Below the pieces are notes generated by a model that worked only from the letters and a program-made list of their open reading frames with translations, was not told where the DNA came from and ran no database searches. Shown here in pieces: positions 31,229 to 36,308 of a stretch of DNA of 36,308 nt. Numbering within the stretch: position 1 is the first letter of the stretch; each line of letters opens with the position of its first letter. Both the position numbers and the translations under genes were made by a program. Source of the DNA: Alphaproteobacteria bacterium (GTDB lineage: Bacteria > Pseudomonadota > Alphaproteobacteria > JAEULF01); NCBI GenBank assembly GCA_016793965.1, contig JAEULF010000245.1, positions 1-36,308 on the forward strand, given 5' to 3'.

Positions 31229-32089
31229 ATGCCCAGGAGACTGAGCGCGGCGCAGGTGGATTCCTATCGCCGCGACGGCTACGTCTTCCCCGTGCCGGCA
31301 TTCACCGGAGCCGAGGCATCGGAGATGCGCCGCCGCCTCGAAGCGCTCGCCGCCGGCGAGGGCGGCCGCCTCTCCAAGCGCACGAACCAGAAGCCGCACC
31401 TGCTTCTGCCTTGGCTCAACGACCTCATACGGCACCCGGCCTTGCTCGACGCCGTGGAGGATGTGCTCGGCCCCGACCTGCTGTGCTGGGCGTCCGGGTT
31501 CTTCTGGAAGCCGCCGCACGACAAGGGCTTCGTCTCCTGGCACCAGGACTCGACCTATTGGGGCCTGTCCAAGCCGGACGTGACGACGGTGTGGCTCGCC
31601 TTCTCGCCCTCGACGCGGGCGAGCGGCTGCATGCGCGTAGTGCCCGGGACGCACCTGCTCGACCAGGTCGCGCACAGGGACACCTTCGCCGCCGACAACC
31701 TGCTGAGCCGGGGCCAGGAGATCGAGGTCGCTGTCGACGAGTCCAAGGCCGTGGACGTGACGCTGCGGCCGGGCGAGTTCTCTCTGCATCACGTGAGGAT
31801 CGTGCACGGATCCGAGCCGAACCGCAGCGACGAGCCGCGCATCGGCTTCGCGATCCGCTACCTGCCGACCGACGTGCGGCAGCTGTCCGGCGTGCGAGAC
31901 AGCGCGACGCTGGTGCGCGGCACCGACGCGTTCGGCAACTTCGACCTGGAGCCGCGCCCGGCATCGGACTTCCACCCCGACGCGGTCGCTCTCCACGCGC
32001 AGATGCTCGAGCGGCAGACCGCCATCCTCTACGCCGGCGCGAAGGTGAAGCCGGCCTATGGCCAATCGAAGGAAATACGTGTTTCATGA
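31229..32089 (+). CDS. phytanoyl-CoA dioxygenase (PhyH) family protein, copy 2
   Basis: A 286-residue paralogue of the preceding gene with the same catalytic set: His105 and Asp107 (SWHQDSTYWGLS), His193 (RIVHGSEPNRSD) and Arg204. Shared blocks also include LLDAVEDVLGP, RGQEIEV and LHHVRIVHG. The regions between differ: FFWKPPHDKGF here against FFIKEAGDGKF in copy 1, and a divergent N-terminal third. This suggests an old tandem duplication with both copies kept active. The ATG at 31229 is preferred, with GGGAG about 10 bases upstream; a TTG at 31208 would add seven residues. The gap to copy 1 is 42 bp. The two may act on different stereoisomers or on successive intermediates. Confidence 0.9.
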   Translation: MPRRLSAAQVDSYRRDGYVFPVPAFTGAEASEMRRRLEALAAGEGGRLSKRTNQKPHLLLPWLNDLIRHPALLDAVEDVLGPDLLCWASGFFWKPPHDKGFVSWHQDSTYWGLSKPDVTTVWLAFSPSTRASGCMRVVPGTHLLDQVAHRDTFAADNLLSRGQEIEVAVDESKAVDVTLRPGEFSLHHVRIVHGSEPNRSDEPRIGFAIRYLPTDVRQLSGVRDSATLVRGTDAFGNFDLEPRPASDFHPDAVALHAQMLERQTAILYAGAKVKPAYGQSKEIRVS

Positions 32090-32166
32090 CCGTCGAGCGC
32101 GTCGAGCGGCCCGCGAAGAGGCAGCCGACGACCCAAGGCAGTGAACGATCCAACGGGAGGGGACGT

Positions 32167-33195
32167 ATGAGCATCAAGGGAACGATCGCGACGATCGTCG
32201 GAGCCGTCGCAGCGGCGGCGCTGCTGTCCGCAAGCGCGGCCGAGGCGCAGACTCACAAGTGGAAGATGCAGTCGCTCTGGCAGGCCGGCTCGGTCAACCA
32301 GAAGGTCTTCGAGGATTGGTCGGCGCGGGTGAAGACGGCGACCAACGGCCGCATCGAGATCGAGCCGCTCGCGGTCGGCACCATCGTGCCCTACACGGGC
32401 ACGCTCGACGCCATGACCAACGGCATCCTCGATTCGCACCACAGCGGCGGCCCCTATTTCGCGGGCAAGGAGCCCGCGCTGGCGCTGATCGGCGACCTGA
32501 ACGGCGGCTTCGAGAACCCGTACCAGGCGCAGATGTGGTTCGAGTACGGCGGCGGCTTGCAGCTGGCCCGCGACATCTACAAGCGCTTCAACATCTACTA
32601 TGTCGGCCCTGTCTGGTGGGGCGTCGAGTCCGTCCCGGCAAAGAAGCCGCTGCGCACTCTCGCTGACTTCAAGGGCGTCAAGATGCGGGTGCCGGAGGGT
32701 CTTGGCGCGGAGATCTGGAAGCGCGCCGGCGTCGGCGTCGTCACCTTGCCGGGCAGCGAGGTCTACACGTCGCTCGAGCGCGGCGTCATCGAGGCGACCG
32801 ACTGGGGCACGCTCGGCATGAACCAGGACCTCGGCTACCACAAGATCGCCAAGTTCCCGCTGCATCCCGGTTTCCACTCCATGCCCTCGGCCGAGGTCGC
32901 GGTGAACATGAAGAAGTGGGACGCGCTCAGCCCGGACCTCAAGGTGTTCATGGAGATCGCCGTCCGCGACTTCGCGCGCGAGATGGTCCAGCGCATCGCC
33001 ATGGAGGACATGAAGGCCGAGGCGGCTGCCAAGGGTGCGGGCGTCGAGATCGTCAACTGGTCGGCCGAGGAGCGGAAGAAGTTCCGCAAGCTGTCCCAGG
33101 AGGCATGGGCCGAGTTCGCCAAGAAGAGCCCGGACGCCCAGAAGGTGTACGAGAGCCAGGTCGCGTTCCTGAAGCGGCTGCAGCTGCTCGACTGA
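32167..33195 (+). CDS. dctP: TRAP transporter substrate-binding protein (DctP family)
   Basis: Periplasmic solute receptor of a tripartite ATP-independent transporter. The 342-residue precursor has a signal peptide (TIATIVGAVAAAALLSASA, cleavage near AEA at residue 27). The mature protein starts HKWKMQSLWQAGS, and the conserved region GVKMRVPEGLGAEIWKRAG carries the arginine that normally binds the substrate carboxylate. IEATDWGTLGMNQDLGYHKI is a segment reminiscent of the 2-oxo-acid-binding (TakP-like) branch. The substrate is therefore probably a small carboxylate. GGGAGGGG lies 4-5 bases before the ATG. It follows the PhyH genes by 77 bp and is followed by a strong hairpin. Confidence 0.94.
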   Translation: MSIKGTIATIVGAVAAAALLSASAAEAQTHKWKMQSLWQAGSVNQKVFEDWSARVKTATNGRIEIEPLAVGTIVPYTGTLDAMTNGILDSHHSGGPYFAGKEPALALIGDLNGGFENPYQAQMWFEYGGGLQLARDIYKRFNIYYVGPVWWGVESVPAKKPLRTLADFKGVKMRVPEGLGAEIWKRAGVGVVTLPGSEVYTSLERGVIEATDWGTLGMNQDLGYHKIAKFPLHPGFHSMPSAEVAVNMKKWDALSPDLKVFMEIAVRDFAREMVQRIAMEDMKAEAAAKGAGVEIVNWSAEERKKFRKLSQEAWAEFAKKSPDAQKVYESQVAFLKRLQLLD

Positions 33196-33220
33196 CGGCT
33201 GCGGTTCGACGTATTGCTCG

Positions 33221-33249
33221 GCGGCGGGCCCTGACGCGGGGCCCGCCGC
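33221..33249 (+). promoter_or_regulatory. strong intercistronic hairpin between dctP and dctQ
   Basis: Perfect 11-bp arms, GCGGCGGGCCC and GGGCCCGCCGC, flank the 7-base loop TGACGCG, starting 25 bases after the dctP stop and ending 19 bases before the dctQ ATG. No T-tract follows. Such structures after abundant binding-protein genes stabilise the upstream mRNA or attenuate downstream transcription, giving more receptor than membrane subunits. The stem is seen directly; the role is inferred. Confidence 0.65.
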
Positions 33250-33268
33250 TGTTCCTGCGGGGACGTTC

Positions 33269-33775
33269 ATGGACAACGCCAATCCGCTCGATCGCCTGGC
33301 GCGGCGGCTGGGCGAGAGCCTCTGTTGGCTCTTCGCGGTAGCCGTCGTCCTCACGGCCTTCGAGGTCGTGATGCGCTACGTGGCCAACAGCCCGACGATC
33401 TGGGTGCACGACACCGTCATCCTCCTTACGGCGATCTGCTTCGTTGCAGGCGGTTCCTACGCGCTGGAGCGCAGGTCGCACATCCAGATCACGAGCGTCT
33501 ACGGCACGCTTTCGCCGCGCGCGCGGGGCATGCTCGACGTGCTGATCGCGCTGGCTGCGGCCTTCTTCCTCGGCGCCCTGGCGTATGGTGCGACGCTGCA
33601 ATCGGTGGAGGCCCTCGGCCTCACCGGCGGCCGGCTGGAGACGAGCGGGCGCGCCTGGGACGTGCCGATCCCGGCCGTCCTGAAGACCGTCCTCGCGATC
33701 GGCGTCATCCTGATGACCGCGCAGTCCCTGCTGCATGCTGCGCAAGCCTGGCGCAGGTGGACGTCAGCGCCATGA
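33269..33775 (+). CDS. dctQ: TRAP transporter small permease (DctQ family)
   Basis: A 168-residue inner-membrane protein with four helices (LCWLFAVAVVLTAFEVVMRYV; a second after WVHDTVILL; VLIALAAAFFLGALAYG; VLKTVLAIGVILMTAQSLLHA). The family landmark E-V-x-x-R-Y follows the first helix, and RRSHIQITSVY comes after the second. DctQ bridges the receptor and the large permease. A GGGGA sequence precedes the ATG at 33269. The stop overlaps the dctM start as ATGA, so the membrane subunits are made in step. Confidence 0.92.
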   Translation: MDNANPLDRLARRLGESLCWLFAVAVVLTAFEVVMRYVANSPTIWVHDTVILLTAICFVAGGSYALERRSHIQITSVYGTLSPRARGMLDVLIALAAAFFLGALAYGATLQSVEALGLTGGRLETSGRAWDVPIPAVLKTVLAIGVILMTAQSLLHAAQAWRRWTSAP

Positions 33776-35082
33776 GCATCGAGCTGATCACGGTGCTGAT
33801 GTTCGGCGGGATGATCGTCCTCCTCCTTCTCGGGCTTCCCCTCGCCTTCGTCACCGGCCTCATCGCCGTCGTCTTCGGCCTGAGCCTGTTCGGCACGGGC
33901 AGCCTGCTGCTGATCCAGCAGCGCGTCTACGCCTTCATGAACGAGTACGTCCTGGTCTCCGTGCCGATGTTCATCATGATGGCGTCCCTGCTCGAGCGCT
34001 CGGGGGTGGCGCGCGACCTGTTCAACGCCATGCGGGTATGGGCCGGCGGCCTGAAAGGCGGCGTCGCCGTGATGACGATCGTCGCCGCCACCATCATGGG
34101 CGCGATGACCGGCATCATCGGCGGCGAGATCGTGCTGCTCGGCCTCGTGGCCCTGCCGCAGATGCTGCGGCTCGGCTACGACCGCAAGCTGGCGATCGGC
34201 GTGATCTGCGCCGGCGGCTCGCTCGGCACGATGATCCCGCCCTCGATCGTGTTGGTGATCTACGGCCTGACGGTGAACGTCTCGATCGGCGACCTCTTCG
34301 CCGCCAATACGATCCCAGGATTGATCCTGGCCGGGATCTACATGGCCTATGCGCTGATCCGCTGCCATCTCGATCCGCGGATGGGACCGCCGGCGCCTGC
34401 CGAGGAGCGCAACATCCCGTTGCGCGAGAAGCTGGCGATGCTGCAGAGCCTGGCGCTCCCGATGCTCATCGCGTTCTCGGTGCTCGGCGTCATCTATTTT
34501 GGCGTCGCTTCCGTGACCGAGGCCGCCGGCTGCGGCGTCGTCGGCACGGCCTTCGCAGCGTGGCTGCGCAGGGAGCTCAAGTTCGCGATGGTCCGGGATT
34601 GCCTGATCCAGACCATGAACGCCTGCGGGCTGCTGCTCTGGGTGTCGTTCGGCGCCACGGCAATGATCGGCGTCTACAACCTCGCCGGCGGCCCCGGCTT
34701 CATCAACAAGCTGATGACCGGCCTGCCGGTCGCTCCGATCGTCATCATCTTCATCATGATGGCGATCCTCGTCGTGCTCGGCTGCCTGATGGACTGGGTC
34801 GGCATATGCCTGTTGACGATGCCGATCTTCGTGCCGATCATCAAGGCGCTCGGCTACGACCCGATCTGGTTCGGAGTGCTGTTCTGCATGAACATGCAGA
34901 TCTCCTACCTGTCGCCGCCCTTCGGCCCGGCCGCCTTCTACCTGAAGGGAGTCGCGCCGCCGGACGTCACGCTCGACGAGATCTTCTCCGGCCTGTGGCC
35001 GTTCATGGGACTGCAGATCTTCGGGCTGTCCCTCGTCATCCTCTTTCCGCAGCTGGCCCTCTGGCTGCCCTCGCTGAACTGA
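33772..35082 (+). CDS. dctM: TRAP transporter large permease (DctM family)
   Basis: A 436-residue, roughly 12-helix membrane protein that forms the sodium-coupled transport channel of the TRAP system. Family landmarks are GLPLAFVTGLIAVVFG near the start, YVLVSVPMFIMMASLLERSG, ICAGGSLGTMIPPSIVLVIYG in the first half, and GCLMDWVGICLLTMPIFVPI with SYLSPPFGPAAFYLKG in the second. The start overlaps the dctQ stop by 4 bases. Length and motifs are normal. Its stop is 4 bases before a GTG and 13 bases before the ATG of the next gene, so the alpha/beta hydrolase is part of the same transcript. Confidence 0.95.
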   Translation: MSIELITVLMFGGMIVLLLLGLPLAFVTGLIAVVFGLSLFGTGSLLLIQQRVYAFMNEYVLVSVPMFIMMASLLERSGVARDLFNAMRVWAGGLKGGVAVMTIVAATIMGAMTGIIGGEIVLLGLVALPQMLRLGYDRKLAIGVICAGGSLGTMIPPSIVLVIYGLTVNVSIGDLFAANTIPGLILAGIYMAYALIRCHLDPRMGPPAPAEERNIPLREKLAMLQSLALPMLIAFSVLGVIYFGVASVTEAAGCGVVGTAFAAWLRRELKFAMVRDCLIQTMNACGLLLWVSFGATAMIGVYNLAGGPGFINKLMTGLPVAPIVIIFIMMAILVVLGCLMDWVGICLLTMPIFVPIIKALGYDPIWFGVLFCMNMQISYLSPPFGPAAFYLKGVAPPDVTLDEIFSGLWPFMGLQIFGLSLVILFPQLALWLPSLN

Positions 35083-35095
35083 GCCGGTGCCGGGG

Positions 35096-36115
35096 ATGCG
35101 CCATCCCCAGATGCAGCCCGGCTGGATCGACCGGCCGCACGAGACCCTGTCGCTCGGCAAGTTCCCGCTGGAGAGCGGGGCATCGATCAGCGACTTCCAC
35201 GTCAGCTACGTCACGCACGGCGTGCTGGACGCGGCGCGCGGCAACGCGGTGCTCGCGCTCTCGGCGGTGGGCAGCACGCATCACCGGCTTGACGCGTGGA
35301 TCGGCCCGGGCAAGGCGCTCGACACCGACCGGTTCTGCGTCATCGCCGTCGACGCCATCGGCAACGGGCTGACCACCTCTCCGAGCACCAGCGAGCTGCA
35401 GCCGGGGATCAAGTTCCCGCGCTTCGCGATCCGCGACATGGTGGAGAGCCAGCGCTGCCTGATGGCGTCGCTCGGCATCGCGCGCTGGGCGGCCGTCGTC
35501 GGCGCATCCATGGGCGGGATGCAGGCGCTGCAGTGGGGCGTCAGCCACCCGGATGCGATGGCGCGCATCGTGGCAATGGTGCCCATGGCGCGGACGGCGC
35601 CCTGGTCGGTCGCCGTCAACGAGGCGTCGCGCCGGGCGCTGATGGCCGATCCGGCATGGCCTGACGGCGAGCCGGCGATCGGCTGGCACGCCTGGACGGC
35701 GATCATGCATGTCCTCGCCGGCCGCACGCCGGAGGCGCTGGCGCGGCAGTTCGACGACCCTCAGGCCGTTCCCGGGTTCATCGTCGACCGGTTCCTCGCG
35801 CAGCGCGGCACGCATCTCCGCGCGGTGGACTGGATCTACCAGACTTGGGCTTATGATGCGCACGACGTGGGCGCGACGCCGGGCTGCGACGGCAGCCTGG
35901 AGCAGGCGCTCGGCCGGGTGAAGGCGCCGACATTGGTGATCGGAGCGCCCTTGGACCTCTACAATCCGGTCGAGGCAGCGCGCGAGGCCGCTGCGCTGAT
36001 CCCGCGCGCCGCCTATGCCGAGGTGCCGTCGCCCGAAGGTCACCAGGTGGCGAGCGGCGGCAGGCCGGAGGACGCGGCATTCATCGACAAGGCCGTCGCC
36101 GCGTTCCTGGCGTAG
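35096..36115 (+). CDS. MetX-like alpha/beta hydrolase (not a typical homoserine acetyltransferase)
   Basis: A 339-residue alpha/beta-fold protein of the homoserine O-acetyltransferase superfamily. The catalytic triad appears intact: Ser138 in GASMGGMQALQW, Asp287 in APLDLYNP and His316 in PEGHQVA. The family's substrate signature (a GG...GSTGP/GSSGP segment after the second strand) is absent; the corresponding region reads DAIGNGLTTSPSTS. The protein is therefore more likely an esterase or acyl hydrolase acting on the pathway substrate or a CoA/ester intermediate than a methionine-synthesis enzyme. The start is uncertain: GTG 35087, ATG 35096 or ATG 35111, none with a good ribosome-binding site. 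Coupling from dctM fits the first two. Confidence 0.82.
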   Translation: MRHPQMQPGWIDRPHETLSLGKFPLESGASISDFHVSYVTHGVLDAARGNAVLALSAVGSTHHRLDAWIGPGKALDTDRFCVIAVDAIGNGLTTSPSTSELQPGIKFPRFAIRDMVESQRCLMASLGIARWAAVVGASMGGMQALQWGVSHPDAMARIVAMVPMARTAPWSVAVNEASRRALMADPAWPDGEPAIGWHAWTAIMHVLAGRTPEALARQFDDPQAVPGFIVDRFLAQRGTHLRAVDWIYQTWAYDAHDVGATPGCDGSLEQALGRVKAPTLVIGAPLDLYNPVEAAREAAALIPRAAYAEVPSPEGHQVASGGRPEDAAFIDKAVAAFLA

Positions 36116-36119
36116 CTGC

Positions 36120-36308
36120 CTAGACCCTGCGCAGCGTCATCACGCGCGACATGAAGGCGCGCTCGACGCTCTCGACCCGGAACCCCGCCGCGGCGAAGAG
36201 CGCCGGCAGGTCGGAGCGCACGAAGTCTGCGTAGTACGGCTCGTGAAACTGGATCGGGAAGGCGTCCAGCAAGGCGTCGAAAGGCGCGTGGTCGCCCTTC
36301 TGGATCGA
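36120..36308 (-). CDS. methyltransferase-like protein, C-terminal end (rest outside window)
   Basis: An open frame on the minus strand enters at the window edge and ends with TAG at 36122-36120, giving 62 residues. The fragment contains FHEPYYADFVRSDLPALFAA followed by AGFRVESVERAFMSRVMTLRRV. The AGF-(6-10 residues)-strand pattern at the very C-terminus is that of class I SAM-dependent methyltransferases (the region after motif III). The SAM-binding motifs lie outside the window, so the call is tentative. It converges with the MetX-like gene, with 4 bp between stops. Confidence 0.6.
   Translation of the reverse strand, partial: SIQKGDHAPFDALLDAFPIQFHEPYYADFVRSDLPALFAAAGFRVESVERAFMSRVMTLRRV

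Noticed and set aside
1-36308. CRISPR arrays, insertion sequences, tRNA or rRNA genes, phage or toxin-antitoxin genes
   Set aside because: Read through for repeated units, terminal inverted repeats, transposase motifs and cloverleaf-like intergenic stretches; none found. Intergenic spaces are too short for rRNA and show no tRNA-like TTCGAATC arm in a fitting context.

Overview
The window reads as chromosomal DNA of a high-G+C (about two thirds G+C or more by eye), Gram-negative, ubiquinone-using alphaproteobacterium. Evidence: a RegB/RegA (PrrBA/ActSR) redox two-component pair, COQ7- and COQ9-type ubiquinone proteins, the alphaproteobacterial chain lptG-lptD-surA-pdxA-rsmA, the yggT-DUF167-folD trio, and a rhizobial-type asparaginase. 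Gene order resembles Rhodospirillales/Rhizobiales-like relatives, but I cannot name a genus. Coding density is very high. I see no rRNA, tRNA, CRISPR array, insertion sequence or phage gene.

Layout. (1) 1-1363: the end of an FAD aromatic-type monooxygenase, a coupled DUF2783 protein and a small exported protein. (2) 1521-3554: transketolase. (3) 12187 down to 3557, minus strand: eight closely packed genes (yajQ, lptG, lptD, surA, pdxA, rsmA, def, coq9), several overlapping, covering outer-membrane assembly, vitamin B6, ribosome maturation and ubiquinone. The usual lptF is missing. (4) 14365 down to 12378: regB-regA, divergent from an AlkA-type DNA glycosylase at 14444, which is followed by an esterase, an HNH protein and a GST. 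(5) 19024 down to 17320: a VTT-domain membrane protein, DsbB and COQ7. (6) 19568-20794: a receiver domain fused to a metallo-beta-lactamase-fold hydrolase, preceded by the only long gene-free stretch (543 bp). (7) 22692 down to 20804: asparaginase coupled to an EamA transporter. (8) 22951-24472: yggT, DUF167, folD. (9) A TPR protein fused to a GT11-like glycosyltransferase (minus), then NnrU and RidA (plus), then argG (minus).

(10) 28709-36115 is the most interesting accessory region. An IclR regulator and a HAD hydrolase diverge from two tandem phytanoyl-CoA-dioxygenase-type 2-oxoglutarate oxygenases, a complete TRAP transporter (DctP, DctQ, DctM) and a MetX-like alpha/beta hydrolase without the homoserine acetyltransferase signature. 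A 15-bp IclR/KdgR-type palindrome (TGAAA-N5-TTTCA) lies in the 56-bp divergent promoter, and a perfect 11-bp-stem hairpin sits between dctP and dctQ. This looks like a regulated uptake-and-oxidation pathway for an unidentified small organic acid. The window ends inside a methyltransferase-like gene on the minus strand.

All six convergent gene junctions are 2 to 16 bp long, so there is no intergenic room for ordinary terminators there. Starts were chosen from ribosome-binding sites, overlaps and family N-termini; where these disagree the entry says so.
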